This document shows, piece by piece, positions 1 to 8,109 of a stretch of 15,647 nt of DNA. The notes under the pieces are model-generated. The model searched no databases and was not told the DNA's origin. It was given only the letters and a program-made list of their open reading frames with translations. The position numbers and the translations under genes are program-made. Source of the DNA: Paracoccaceae bacterium (lineage in GTDB: Bacteria > Pseudomonadota > Alphaproteobacteria > Rhodobacterales > Rhodobacteraceae); NCBI GenBank assembly GCA_002712045.1, contig PARX01000029.1:91491-107137 (forward strand). The letters are read 5' to 3'. Numbering within the stretch: the first letter of the stretch is position 1; the number at the start of each line of letters is the position of its first letter.

Positions 1-31
1 CCTTATTGGTTGAATTAATCGGTTGTTTCCC

Positions 32-70
32 TGGGCAATAGGAAATGCCCAATTTCTTTGTATTTTTTCC
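32..70 (+). terminator. Possible rho-independent terminator of a gene left of the window
   Basis: A 6-bp stem (TGGGCA at 32-37, TGCCCA at 46-51, 8-nt loop) is followed on the plus strand by a T-rich tail up to about position 68. The tail is interrupted by C and G, so this is not a textbook terminator. No gene can be assigned in 1-131. A plus-strand frame stays open only from the left edge to a TAG at 39-41, which would be at most the last 12 codons of something and is not recognisable. Confidence 0.3.
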
Positions 71-71
71 A

Positions 72-121
72 ATTGGGATAGGTATCCATGATATTGGAAA
101 ATGATTGGGATGGATCATGAT
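72..121. repeat. Short imperfect direct repeat
   Basis: Positions 72-92 and 104-121 hold two copies of a sequence beginning ATTGGGAT and ending ATGAT. The second copy equals the first with three single bases missing. It lies in the gap downstream of the monooxygenase gene. No function is evident; it may be a decayed tandem duplication. Confidence 0.45.
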
Positions 122-131
122 TAAGCCTTAA

Positions 132-1742
132 TTAATTATTTAGAGATTTTGTAAATACAAAGCCATTATAATCAGATTTAGATACTGCGTCGCATATTTG
201 ACGATATTTATCGAGTCCCCCGGCGTATGGAATAAATACCTTTGGTTTTTCAGGAATATTTCCACCTAAGTACCAAGAGTGCTTGGCTGATAAGAAGAAA
301 TTACCTTTCACTGCCTCGTATACGCTTTCTATCCATGTTTCGGCTGACAGTTGAGTTGCTTCAATAGTATCATTTTCATTAATGATCATAAACTTTATAC
401 AATCACTGATCCATTCAGCATGCTGTTCGATTGCCCGAGGCATATTTGTTAGAACTGCGGGACTTCCAGGTCCTGTAATCAGAAAGAGATTTGGAAAATT
501 TGGTATTGAAAGTCCTAAATTAGTTAATGGGCCAGCTTTCCAATACTCATTTAAAGTAATATTTTTTCTTCCCTTAATTTTCATATTTAATAATGTGCCT
601 GTAAGAGCATCAAACCCAGTAGCAAGAATTAATGCATCAAGTTCATATTCGTCGTTGCTCGTTTGAATGCCATTTTTTGTAAAAGATATTATTGGATTCT
701 CACGAATATCTATTAAATTTACATTCTTGCGGTTAAAAGTTTCATAATAGTTTGTGTCTATTGGGGGTCTCTTAGAGCCAAATGGATGGTCGAAGTTCGT
801 AAGTAAATTTGCTGTTTTGCTATCATTAACGATATTCTTGATTTTCTCTTTAATAAAATTAGAAGCTGTTTCATTGGATTCATTATTAATGCTTAAATCT
901 GAAAATGTATCTCTAAAACTCAAACCTCCATTTTCCCAAGCCCGCTCATACAATTCATTGCGTTTAATTTCGTTCGTATCCTTGGCAGAGATATTCGAAT
1001 GTGTCCAAGGGTGGCCGCCACGGTGGTGAAGCATAAGTTGCTCAAGTTTTTCAAATTCTTTATTGGCGTTAAGTTGATCACTTTTCGTAAGTTTATGATT
1101 TTTTGCAGGGACACTATAATTGGGAGTTCGTTGAAAAACAGTTAGTTTTTTTGCAATTTTGGCTACTTCGGGTATTACTTGAATTCCAGTGGAACCAGTG
1201 CCAATAATTCCAACTCTTTTATTTTGGAACGTTGGATTTTTTTGGGGCCAATTTCCTGTATGATATATTTCGCCATTAAATATTTTTTCATTCGGAATTT
1301 CTGGTTTGTTAGTAAAAGACAGACAACCTACTGCTGCAATAACGTATTTTGCTGAAACTTTATTGCCGTTTTTAAGTTGAATAGACCAAATATTATTTTT
1401 TTCACTGTAAATTAAATCAGAGACTTCAGACTTAAATTGTATATCTTTGCGTAAGTTTAATTTATCACATACAAAATTGAGGTATCTCTCAATCTCAGGT
1501 TGAGTAGGATATCTCTCAGACCAATCCCATGCCTCATAAAGATCTTTAGAAAAATAATACGAGTATGCTTTACTTTCAGTATCGCAGCGAGCTCCAGGAT
1601 AGCGATTCCAGTACCAAGTACCACCGACTCCATCGGCTTTTTCAAGTACTTTGACTTTTAAACCCAACCGATCTCTTAAGATGTGTAGTTGATATAGACC
1701 CGCAAAGCCGGCTCCTATGATTATAGCATCAAAATGTTCCAT
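132..1742 (-). CDS. Baeyer-Villiger-type flavin monooxygenase (class B, FAD/NADPH)
   Basis: The product (536 aa) is predicted to be a soluble FAD- and NADPH-dependent monooxygenase that inserts one oxygen atom from O2 into a ketone to give an ester or lactone. Visible motifs are an N-terminal FAD Rossmann loop GAGFAG (residues 10-15), the family block GGTWYWNRYPGARCD (about 40-54), the Baeyer-Villiger fingerprint FxGxxxHxxxWP (F155 to P166), a second Rossmann loop GTGSTG (181-186) for NADPH followed by a conserved QRTPN with R205, and a late ATGFDA motif. Length is normal for cyclohexanone- or phenylacetone-monooxygenase-like enzymes. The ATG at 1740-1742 has no clear Shine-Dalgarno. It is transcribed away from the M29 peptidase and shares no obvious pathway with it. 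The substrate cannot be read from sequence; steroid, cyclic or linear ketones are all possible. Family assignment is firm; a related N-hydroxylating flavoprotein is less likely because the full fingerprint is present. Confidence 0.9.
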   Translation of the reverse strand: MEHFDAIIIGAGFAGLYQLHILRDRLGLKVKVLEKADGVGGTWYWNRYPGARCDTESKAYSYYFSKDLYEAWDWSERYPTQPEIERYLNFVCDKLNLRKDIQFKSEVSDLIYSEKNNIWSIQLKNGNKVSAKYVIAAVGCLSFTNKPEIPNEKIFNGEIYHTGNWPQKNPTFQNKRVGIIGTGSTGIQVIPEVAKIAKKLTVFQRTPNYSVPAKNHKLTKSDQLNANKEFEKLEQLMLHHRGGHPWTHSNISAKDTNEIKRNELYERAWENGGLSFRDTFSDLSINNESNETASNFIKEKIKNIVNDSKTANLLTNFDHPFGSKRPPIDTNYYETFNRKNVNLIDIRENPIISFTKNGIQTSNDEYELDALILATGFDALTGTLLNMKIKGRKNITLNEYWKAGPLTNLGLSIPNFPNLFLITGPGSPAVLTNMPRAIEQHAEWISDCIKFMIINENDTIEATQLSAETWIESVYEAVKGNFFLSAKHSWYLGGNIPEKPKVFIPYAGGLDKYRQICDAVSKSDYNGFVFTKSLNN

Positions 1743-1778
1743 TGATTATCAGATTCACATAAATTTATTATTTATAAA

Positions 1779-1808
1779 AGTATAAATTGAGTTATTCATA
1801 TAGAGCAA
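1779..1808 (-). promoter_or_regulatory. Candidate sigma-70 promoter for the monooxygenase
   Basis: On the minus strand TTGCTC (1803-1808) and TATACT (1779-1784) are separated by 18 bp. The -10 matches five of six consensus bases and the -35 only three. It would give a leader of about 30 nt before the ATG at 1742. This is pattern matching in very AT-rich DNA and is weak evidence. Confidence 0.25.
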
Positions 1809-1914
1809 TCGATTTTTAGGTATTGATGAGCCAAGAATAATAAGGGATTAAGAATTAACTTTTGGAATAAACGCATGTATTTAAATGTTTTAAATAAGCT
1901 ATGGAGATTAAGAC

Positions 1915-3153
1915 TTGACGCAACAAATAATTGACGAAGATAAAATTGATAAATTGGCTAAATTAGCTGTAAACACTGGTCTAGGATTGCAACCGGGGCA
2001 AGATTTGCTTTTAACGGCACCAATTGAGGCTTTGCCATTGGTCCGTCGAGTGGCAGTGCATGCGTATAAAGCTGGGGCAGGCTTAGTAACTCCTCTATTT
2101 TCTGATGGTGAGTTGACATTGGCTCGATATAAATATGGAAATAATGACTCCTTCGATAAGGCGACTAATTGGCTCTATGATGGGATAGGTAAAGCATTTG
2201 ATAACAATACAGCAAGAATGGCAATTGCTGGAGATGATCCAATGCTACTTGCAAACCAAGACCCGGAAAAGATTGGCCGAGCAAATAAAGCTAATTCGAT
2301 CGCTTATAAACCAGCGCGTGAAAGAATCACGCAATTTAACATTAATTGGAACATCATAGCATGGCCTGGTTTGGACTGGGCGAAGCGAGTGTTTCCTGAT
2401 TTGCCTTCAAGCGAGGCCCAATCACGTTTAGCGAATGCAATTTTTGATGCTTCTCGTGTCTCAGCAAATGACCCGGTTGAAGATTGGCAGAGGCACAACC
2501 AGGTTTTAAGAAAAAAGTGCGAATGGCTAAATGCAAAAAACTTCTCAGCCTTACATTTTGTGGGTCCAGGAACCGACTTGATGGTTGGACTTGCAGATGA
2601 ACATGAGTGGATGGGTGGAGCTTCAGTCGCACAAAATGGCATAACTTGTAATCCAAATATTCCATCTGAAGAGGTCTTTACTACGCCTCATGCATTCAAA
2701 GTAGATGGATGGGTGAGCTCTACAAAGCCACTTTCACATCAAGGGTCTCTGATTGATAAAATTTATGTGAAATTTGAAGATGGTAGGATAGTAAATGCCA
2801 AATCTGAAAAGGGTGAAGAAGTGTTGCTCAAAATACTGGATTCTGATGATGGTGCGCGCCGCCTTGGTGAAGTTGCTCTTGTGCCAGATAGCTCTCCTAT
2901 TTCTCAGTCAGGGTTGTTGTTTTACAATACTTTGTTTGATGAGAATGCAGCTTGCCACATCGCGCTTGGCCAGTGTTATTCAAAATGTTTCAAAGGTGAA
3001 GAAAATCTTTCTAAAACTGAAATATCAAGGAGGGGTGGAAATTCCAGTATGATTCATATTGACTGGATGATCGGTTCAAAAGATATTGATATCGATGGGG
3101 TTCAATCAGACGGAAGCCAGACCGCTGTTTTTCGAAAAGGTGAGTGGGCTTAA
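1915..3153 (+). CDS. M29-family metalloaminopeptidase (thermophilic aminopeptidase type)
   Basis: This 412-aa protein is predicted to be a cytoplasmic dinuclear-metal aminopeptidase that removes N-terminal residues from peptides, as AmpT, AmpS and PepS do. The expected metal and catalytic residues are present: E253 (in SEEVFTTPH), E319 (in RRLGEVALV), H348 (in AACHIALG), Y355, H381 and D383 (in MIHIDW). The first four sit at a constant offset of three from the positions I recall for Thermus AmpT. Length is normal for the family. The chosen start is TTG at 1915. GGAG at 1903-1906 lies 8 nt upstream; the ATG at 1901 is out of frame, and no in-frame ATG gives the conserved N-terminus. It stands alone between a divergent gene and a convergent tRNA, so it is probably monocistronic. 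No obvious terminator follows; a 5-bp hairpin at 3220-3239 lacks a T tract. Confidence 0.93.
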   Translation: MTQQIIDEDKIDKLAKLAVNTGLGLQPGQDLLLTAPIEALPLVRRVAVHAYKAGAGLVTPLFSDGELTLARYKYGNNDSFDKATNWLYDGIGKAFDNNTARMAIAGDDPMLLANQDPEKIGRANKANSIAYKPARERITQFNINWNIIAWPGLDWAKRVFPDLPSSEAQSRLANAIFDASRVSANDPVEDWQRHNQVLRKKCEWLNAKNFSALHFVGPGTDLMVGLADEHEWMGGASVAQNGITCNPNIPSEEVFTTPHAFKVDGWVSSTKPLSHQGSLIDKIYVKFEDGRIVNAKSEKGEEVLLKILDSDDGARRLGEVALVPDSSPISQSGLLFYNTLFDENAACHIALGQCYSKCFKGEENLSKTEISRRGGNSSMIHIDWMIGSKDIDIDGVQSDGSQTAVFRKGEWA

Positions 3154-3244
3154 GTTAACTAGGTCAGTCTTAAGATTGTTGTTTGCATTTCTACAAATTA
3201 TTGGAAAAATTCGACCTCACAGGTAATATTAGAAACCTGAATTT

Positions 3245-3329
3245 TGGTGCGGGCGGGGGGACTTGAACCCCCACGGCACAAGGCCCACAGATTTTAAGTC
3301 TGTTATGTCTACCATTCCATCACGCCCGC
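3245..3329 (-). tRNA. trnL: tRNA-Leu (anticodon UAA), CCA encoded
   Basis: The minus strand folds as a class II tRNA. The acceptor stem GCGGGCG (5' end at 3329) pairs with CGCCCGC (3249-3255), followed by discriminator A and a templated CCA (3245-3247). The anticodon stem ACAGA/UCUGU closes the 7-nt loop CUUAAAA, giving anticodon UAA. A long variable arm and a T arm with loop TTCAAGT follow, as expected for leucine. It reads UUA codons, which are common in this AT-rich genome. It lies downstream of metG in the same direction, 89 bp away, and probably has its own promoter. Confidence 0.96.
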
Positions 3330-3353
3330 GATTTTCTGGCATCTGATTCATAT

Positions 3354-3381
3354 TTCATAGCGATTTGTTTGGGTTACGCAA
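3354..3381 (-). promoter_or_regulatory. Candidate promoter for tRNA-Leu
   Basis: On the minus strand TTGCGT (3376-3381) and TATGAA (3354-3359) are 16 bp apart. Transcription would start near 3347 and leave a leader of roughly 18 nt before the mature tRNA. Between it and the metG stop is an all-AT inverted repeat (3385-3392 with 3402-3409), too AT-rich to call a terminator. Confidence 0.35.
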
Positions 3382-3418
3382 TCCTTTTAATAGTAATATT
3401 TTATTAAAATTTTGTTTT

Positions 3419-5137
3419 TTAGTTCCGAGTGCCTGAAAATTTTTCTTGCATGGCATCACGCTCATCATCTGAGATTTTCTTAAAAAGAACATCGGGCACA
3501 CTGAAGCTATGCTTGGATGGTAATTTTCTTAGTCCTAAATCTACATTACGAGGCCATTCCCAATCATCACAATTTAAACTTTCCATAAGTTTTCTCGATG
3601 TTTCGGGGATAAAGGGTTCGGATAAAATAGCATAAATCCTTATCAGGTTTATCGCAACTTGTAATATTCCCGCAGAAGCTTTGGGGTCAGTTTTAAATTG
3701 AGCCCAGGGTTCTGTTTTTTGAAGAAATTCGTTTCCAGCCACCCATATTTTACGCAACTCATATGCCGCTTTCCTGATTTCCAATGCCTCCATGTGAGCT
3801 TGATAATTATCCACTTGCTTTTGAAGGTCATTTACTAAATTCTGTTGTACAGCATGATCTAGCTTACCCTTGGGAATTGACTCACCAAATTTTGATCTAC
3901 AAAATTTAGTCACCCTACTAACAAAATTACCCAAAACGTCTGCCAGATCCTTATTGATGCTTGATTGAAAATTTTCCCAAGTAAATTCGCTATCTGAATT
4001 TTCTGGGACATGACTAAGTAGCCACCATCTCCAGTAATCACTTGGTAGAATTTCTAGCGCTTGATTCATAAAGACCCCTCTGCCTTGGCTTGTTGAGAAT
4101 TGACCGCCATCATAATTCAAATAGTTAAATGATTTTATATAATCGACTAATTTCCAAGGATCGCCAGACCCAATCAGTGTGCTAGGAAAGGATAAAGTAT
4201 GGAATGGTACATTATCTTTGCCCATGAATTGCACATAATGAACGTCATCAGCACCCTTATCTGTGCGCCACCATCTTTCCCAAGCACTGTCACCAAGTTT
4301 CAACTTATTTGTGTACTCAACGGTAGCAGCAATGTATTCAATTGGGGCGTCAAACCAAACGTAAAATACTTTGTCTTCCATGCCTGGCCACTCCTTGTCA
4401 CCATCTTTTACGGGCACTCCCCAATTTAAGTCTCGTGTAATTCCTCGGTCTTGGAGGCCGTCACCGTCGTGCAGCCATTTTTGTGCTATGGAAGTGGTTA
4501 AGATCGGCCAGTCAGTTTTACTTTTTATCCATCTATCAAGTTCATCTTTTAATTTAGATTGTAACAGATAAAGATGCTTAGTTTTTCGGATTTCTAGATC
4601 TTCTGAACCTGAAATTGCTGATCGAGGTTGAATAAGTTCAATAGGGTTTAATTGTTTAGTACAGTTTTCGCACTGATCTCCTCGAGCATTTTCATAATTA
4701 CACTCAGGACATATACCTTCTACGTAACGGTCAGGTAAAAAACGTTTATCGGCATTTGAATAAATTTGTTCTTCATTTACTTCTTTTATAAAGCCATTTT
4801 CATTCAATTTGCCTGCAAAATACTGAGTTAGTTTCTTATTTTCATCAGAGGATGACCTTCCAAAATGATCGAAAGATAGATTGAACCCTTCGCTTAATTT
4901 TATTTGCACTTTATGCATCTCAGCACAAAATTGTTCTATTGGCTGTTTGGCTTTGGCTGCTGCTAACTCAGCAGGTGTACCGTGCTCATCTGTAGCACAT
5001 ATAAACATCACTTCGTTTCCACGTAATCTATTATAACGTGCATATAGGTCAGCCGGTAACTGGCTACCTATTAAATTTCCCAGATGTTTAACTCCATTAA
5101 TGTATGGAATAGCAGATGTTATTAAGATACGTGCCAT
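3419..5137 (-). CDS. metG: Methionyl-tRNA synthetase
   Basis: MetRS charges tRNA-Met and initiator tRNA with methionine in the cytoplasm. In the 572-aa form starting MARILITSAIP, the class I HIGH-type signature is KHLGN (17-21). The zinc knuckle uses C143, C146, C156 and C159 (CPEC then CENC). The KMSKS loop appears as FSTSQ (347-351), a variant known in this MetRS group. There is no C-terminal EMAP-like dimerisation domain, as usual in alphaproteobacteria. The ATG at 5135-5137 is preceded by AGAGGG and aligns with the family N-terminus; an upstream in-frame TTG at 5167 would add ten unconserved residues. It follows nusB by 134 bp, containing a small hairpin, so it may be the last gene of the nrdR-rib-nusB run or have its own promoter. 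It resembles Rhodobacteraceae MetRS closely. Confidence 0.96.
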   Translation of the reverse strand: MARILITSAIPYINGVKHLGNLIGSQLPADLYARYNRLRGNEVMFICATDEHGTPAELAAAKAKQPIEQFCAEMHKVQIKLSEGFNLSFDHFGRSSSDENKKLTQYFAGKLNENGFIKEVNEEQIYSNADKRFLPDRYVEGICPECNYENARGDQCENCTKQLNPIELIQPRSAISGSEDLEIRKTKHLYLLQSKLKDELDRWIKSKTDWPILTTSIAQKWLHDGDGLQDRGITRDLNWGVPVKDGDKEWPGMEDKVFYVWFDAPIEYIAATVEYTNKLKLGDSAWERWWRTDKGADDVHYVQFMGKDNVPFHTLSFPSTLIGSGDPWKLVDYIKSFNYLNYDGGQFSTSQGRGVFMNQALEILPSDYWRWWLLSHVPENSDSEFTWENFQSSINKDLADVLGNFVSRVTKFCRSKFGESIPKGKLDHAVQQNLVNDLQKQVDNYQAHMEALEIRKAAYELRKIWVAGNEFLQKTEPWAQFKTDPKASAGILQVAINLIRIYAILSEPFIPETSRKLMESLNCDDWEWPRNVDLGLRKLPSKHSFSVPDVLFKKISDDERDAMQEKFSGTRN

Positions 5138-5237
5138 AAGCCCTCTATTAAATATAGTGAGACTCAATTAACGAACTGATTTAGAAAGAGCCAGTGGTTT
5201 TAATAAAATTCATCTTTTATAAGGTAACTTTTCAATA

Positions 5238-5254
5238 CCAAAAATAGTTTTTGG
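5238..5254 (-). other. Perfect 7-bp hairpin between nusB and metG
   Basis: CCAAAAA and TTTTTGG flank a 3-nt loop. On the minus strand the hairpin lies just after the nusB stop and about 100 nt before metG. No T tract follows, so it may be an RNA-processing or pausing structure rather than a terminator. No convincing metG promoter was found in this gap. Confidence 0.35.
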
Positions 5255-5271
5255 ACTGTATTTTAAAAAAT

Positions 5272-5718
5272 TTAATCTACCTCTTTTGATATATGGTCTA
5301 AGATAGCATTAACAAACTTTGTTTCTTTGCCTTCTGGAAAAAAGGCCTTTGCTATATCAACAAATTCGTTGATTACCACATTTTTTGGAGTCTTTTCTAA
5401 TAGTAACTCTGCAACCCCACCGCGAAACAACGCTCTAATAGTAGGATCAATTTTACTAATTGGCCATTTTTTGACCAAAGCTTGATCAGTCAACTTATCA
5501 ATTTGAGATTGATTTTTAACGGCCACATCTAGTATTTTTCTAAAATATTTCTTATCTGCATCGTTGTATTTGATACCATCTAGCTCTGCTCCAATTCGAA
5601 AATTTTCAAATTCTTCTTTTATTTCGTTTAAATCCTGATTTATTGCTTCCATTTGAAATAAAGCTTGCACAACGTAAAAACGAGCTGCAGATTTCATTTG
5701 TAAAGTCGTGTTTTTCAT
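5272..5718 (-). CDS. nusB: Transcription antitermination protein NusB
   Basis: NusB (148 aa) binds the boxA RNA element with S10 (NusE) and supports antitermination of rRNA operons. The all-alpha fold is recognisable from the N-terminal motif KSAARFYVVQALFQME (RNA-binding arginine-rich helix region), a central PTIRALFRGGVAELL block and the C-terminal VVINEFVDIAKAF...KFVNAILD signature. Length is standard. The ATG at 5718 lacks a clear Shine-Dalgarno; Met8 (5697) is an alternative start closer to the conserved core. It is downstream of ribE by 64 bp, in the position where alphaproteobacterial rib operons usually end in nusB, but ribBA and ribH, which commonly intervene, are absent. Confidence 0.93.
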   Translation of the reverse strand: MKNTTLQMKSAARFYVVQALFQMEAINQDLNEIKEEFENFRIGAELDGIKYNDADKKYFRKILDVAVKNQSQIDKLTDQALVKKWPISKIDPTIRALFRGGVAELLLEKTPKNVVINEFVDIAKAFFPEGKETKFVNAILDHISKEVD

Positions 5719-5782
5719 TTTTGTATTGCGTTAGAACGCCTCTGAGTGAAGGGCGGCTTAACTTTCCTTTTGACTAAAGAAT

Positions 5783-6406
5783 TTATACTTTATTTTCTTT
5801 TTGTGCTTCAGCCAATCTAGCAACATATCTGGCTAACGTATCAATTTCGAGGTTTACTAAGTCATTTAGTTTTGAATCTCCCCAAGTAGTTACCGTTTTT
5901 GTATGGGAAATTAGGTTTACTCCAAAAGTATTTCTATCAACTTCATTGACTGTTAAAGAAGTGCCATTTAATGAAACTGAACCTTTTGGGGCAATAAACT
6001 TAGCTATTTCTGAAGATGTGGTGAAGGATATGCGTGTGCTGTCACCTTCAGTTGTGATATTTTTTATGGTTGCAATTCCATCTACATGTCCTGAAACAAT
6101 GTGTCCTCCCAGTTCATCACCAACTTTCAGTGCGCGCTCTAAATTTAATTTTCGACCAGTTTCCCATTTGTTTTGTGGTGAAGAAATATTAGTTTTCGAA
6201 ACAGTTTCCGCTGAGACTTCGACCTCAAACCAATTTTTTTCATCTAATCCTCGATCTACCACTGTAAGACAAACACCATCGCAAGCTATTGATGCTCCAA
6301 GATCGATAGTAGTTGATAAATAATTGCAATTTATACGTACTTTTATGTCGCCATTGTTGGTTACTTGTGAAATTTCGCCAATGTCTGAAATAATTCCAGT
6401 GAACAT
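5783..6406 (-). CDS. ribE: Riboflavin synthase, alpha subunit
   Basis: This enzyme (207 aa) dismutates two molecules of 6,7-dimethyl-8-ribityllumazine to riboflavin and a pyrimidine, the last step of vitamin B2 synthesis. The two tandem lumazine-binding barrels are visible as internal repeats: MFTGIISDIGE (1-11) with ACDGVCLTVV (41-50), then GGHIVSGHVDG (100-110) with SLNGTSLTV (145-153). The C-terminal helix (DTLARYVARL) builds the trimer. The ATG at 6406 has GAGGA four bases upstream. It sits 91 bp after ribD; the gap holds a hairpin but no FMN-riboswitch signature. The symbol follows alphaproteobacterial use (ribC in E. coli). Confidence 0.95.
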   Translation of the reverse strand: MFTGIISDIGEISQVTNNGDIKVRINCNYLSTTIDLGASIACDGVCLTVVDRGLDEKNWFEVEVSAETVSKTNISSPQNKWETGRKLNLERALKVGDELGGHIVSGHVDGIATIKNITTEGDSTRISFTTSSEIAKFIAPKGSVSLNGTSLTVNEVDRNTFGVNLISHTKTVTTWGDSKLNDLVNLEIDTLARYVARLAEAQKENKV

Positions 6407-6464
6407 ATGTTCCTCATGCTTATGAAAAAGATAATAGGTTGATTACATCGCAAATTCTCAAAGA

Positions 6465-6480
6465 GCAAGAAAGGTCTTGC
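6465..6480 (-). other. Hairpin between ribD and ribE
   Basis: GCAAGA (6465-6470) and TCTTGC (6475-6480) form a 6-bp stem with a 4-nt loop, about 18 bp after the ribD stop. The minus strand continues with TCTTTGAG, too broken for a clear terminator. It could act as an attenuator, processing site or RNA stabiliser within the operon. Confidence 0.35.
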
Positions 6481-6497
6481 ATCCTCTCCTAGTTTTC

Positions 6498-7607
6498 TTA
6501 CTTCGGTTTACTCCATATTGAGACGCTATCTCCACCGTATTGGTAAGTTTCTATTAAATTTAACTTAGGAAGTTCTAAGAAAGGCGTTTCGGGGAATTTA
6601 CCTACCAGTGATTTTCCATTTTCACCAATCAAAAGGCCAGATTTTATCAAAATCAATTCCTCAACTAAATCATTATAGATAAGATTTGTTGCTAATGTGC
6701 TACCTCCTTCGCAAAAAATATTATTAAACCCCAACGAACCTAATTTGCTAAGGGCATCTTTTAGGTTGACTTTTCCATCAGAGGTATTTTTGCATTTAAT
6801 TATCTTGGCCCCGTTACTTTCCCATTTTTTGACCACATTTGGTTTAACATTCTGCAAACAACATATGAACGTTTTGAAATGATTGATAGATTTAAATATT
6901 TTGCTCTTTAAAGATGTTCGTAAATTAGAGTCAATTATAATTCGAGCTGGTTGTTGATTTGTCTTTATATGTCTTACATCCAAAGCTGGATCATCTAATT
7001 CAGCTGTACCTGCACCAATCATTACAGCGTCACTGTACATGCGATAGAGATGAGTAAGTTTTCTGGATTTTATACTCGTGATCCACTTACTTTCATTATT
7101 TTCGTTAGCTATATGACCATCTAGTGAGGAAGCTAATTTTAATGTAATTTGTGGCCTGCCGGTAACAATTCTATTGAAGAACCCTGAATGTTCATAACAC
7201 GAATCTGCTTCCATAATTCCTTCTGTAACTTGGATTCCTGCATTTTCTAACATGGTTATACCCGTTCCACTTACCCTGGGATCTAAGTCTCGTGTGGATA
7301 TGACGACTCTTTTTACTTTAGCATTTATCAGAGCTTCTGAGCATGGTTTTGTATGACCAATATGTGCACAGGGCTCTAGAGTTACATAAGCAGTGCTTCC
7401 ATTTGCATTTTCCCCGGCTTGAAGTAGTGCTTGAGTTTCTGCGTGAGGTCTGCCTGATTTTGCTGTCCAGCCACGACCAATAACTTGCTCATCTTTTACG
7501 ATTAGGCATCCCACATGTGGATTTGGCCAAGTTGCTCCTTTGTTCCTTCTTGATAAGGATAGTGCCACTCTCATCCATTTTTCATCTATCGTATTTTGAA
7601 TTGACAT
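6498..7607 (-). CDS. ribD: Bifunctional pyrimidine deaminase / uracil reductase RibD
   Basis: RibD (369 aa) carries out two successive riboflavin steps: deamination of the diaminopyrimidine made from GTP, then NADPH-dependent reduction of the ribose. The N-terminal deaminase domain shows the zinc signature HAE (55-57) with C80 and C89 in PCAHIGHTKPC. The C-terminal reductase domain begins near residue 152 (PQITLKLASSLDG) and continues through a GGSTLA-containing segment. Length matches the fused enzyme. Its ATG overlaps the nrdR stop by one base (TAATG), which implies translational coupling; no separate strong ribosome-binding site is visible. Reading order nrdR-ribD-ribE is the usual alphaproteobacterial arrangement. 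Confidence 0.95.
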   Translation of the reverse strand: MSIQNTIDEKWMRVALSLSRRNKGATWPNPHVGCLIVKDEQVIGRGWTAKSGRPHAETQALLQAGENANGSTAYVTLEPCAHIGHTKPCSEALINAKVKRVVISTRDLDPRVSGTGITMLENAGIQVTEGIMEADSCYEHSGFFNRIVTGRPQITLKLASSLDGHIANENNESKWITSIKSRKLTHLYRMYSDAVMIGAGTAELDDPALDVRHIKTNQQPARIIIDSNLRTSLKSKIFKSINHFKTFICCLQNVKPNVVKKWESNGAKIIKCKNTSDGKVNLKDALSKLGSLGFNNIFCEGGSTLATNLIYNDLVEELILIKSGLLIGENGKSLVGKFPETPFLELPKLNLIETYQYGGDSVSIWSKPK

Positions 7608-8071
7608 TATTCGTCAGTTGTAGGTGGCCGCAATTCATGAACAAAATCTTCAAAATCATCAGCCGCTTGGAAATTCTTATATACGCTTGCAAACCTGACA
7701 TAAGCTACAGTATCTATACGGGCTAAAGATTCCATAACAATCTCTCCAATTTTTTCATAAGAGATATCTGTTTCACCCATGCTTTCCAGTCGTCTGACTA
7801 TTCCACTAATCATTTGATCTATTCGATCAATTTCAATTGGCCGTTTCTGAAGGGCGATCCTGATAGACCTTTCTAATTTGTCTCTGTCAAAATCTTCTCG
7901 TTTTCCACTTCTCTTGATGACGACTAGATCTCTTAATTGCACACGTTCGTAAGTTGTAAAGCGGCCTCCACATGCTGAGCAAAACCGCCGCCTCCTTATT
8001 GCGACGTGATCTTCAGCAGGTCGGCTGTCTTTCACTTGAGTATCAACATTTCCACAGAACGGACATCTCAT
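7607..8071 (-). CDS. nrdR: Transcriptional repressor NrdR
   Basis: NrdR (154 aa) is an ATP/dATP-sensing repressor of ribonucleotide reductase genes. The N-terminal zinc ribbon uses C3, C6, C31 and C34 with the arginine-rich DNA-binding stretch RRRRF between them. An ATP-cone follows from about residue 49 (VVIKRSGKREDFD) to about 139. Length is standard. AAGGA stands about 8 nt upstream of the ATG. It is first in the ribD-ribE-nusB run, so a promoter upstream of it probably serves the riboflavin genes. I saw no paired NrdR boxes in the upstream gap, and no nrd genes are in the window, so its targets are elsewhere. Confidence 0.97.
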   Translation of the reverse strand: MRCPFCGNVDTQVKDSRPAEDHVAIRRRRFCSACGGRFTTYERVQLRDLVVIKRSGKREDFDRDKLERSIRIALQKRPIEIDRIDQMISGIVRRLESMGETDISYEKIGEIVMESLARIDTVAYVRFASVYKNFQAADDFEDFVHELRPPTTDE

Positions 8072-8109
8072 TTCAAACTTCCTTGATAGCTTTTAAAATA
8101 TTTAGGCAC

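Noticed and set aside
2304..2665. Two overlapping antisense frames of about 110 and 103 aa within the peptidase gene
   Set aside because: They lie opposite a fully conserved M29 catalytic region, show no family motif and have no ribosome-binding site. They are shadows of codon bias.
3385..3409. Terminator for metG
   Set aside because: The 8-bp inverted repeat is entirely A/T and no T tract follows in the minus direction; it is what very AT-rich DNA often gives by chance.
4090..4110. FSTSQ in place of KMSKS in MetRS as a damaged active site
   Set aside because: This variant is typical of the MetRS subgroup in Rhodobacterales-like bacteria and the rest of the enzyme is intact.
5138..5167. Ten-residue longer metG start (TTG at 5167)
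   Set aside because: The family N-terminus begins at MARILITSAIP, and AGAGGG precedes that ATG.
6407..6497. FMN riboswitch ahead of ribE
   Set aside because: The gap is too short and lacks the conserved RFN-element blocks; only a simple 6-bp hairpin is present.
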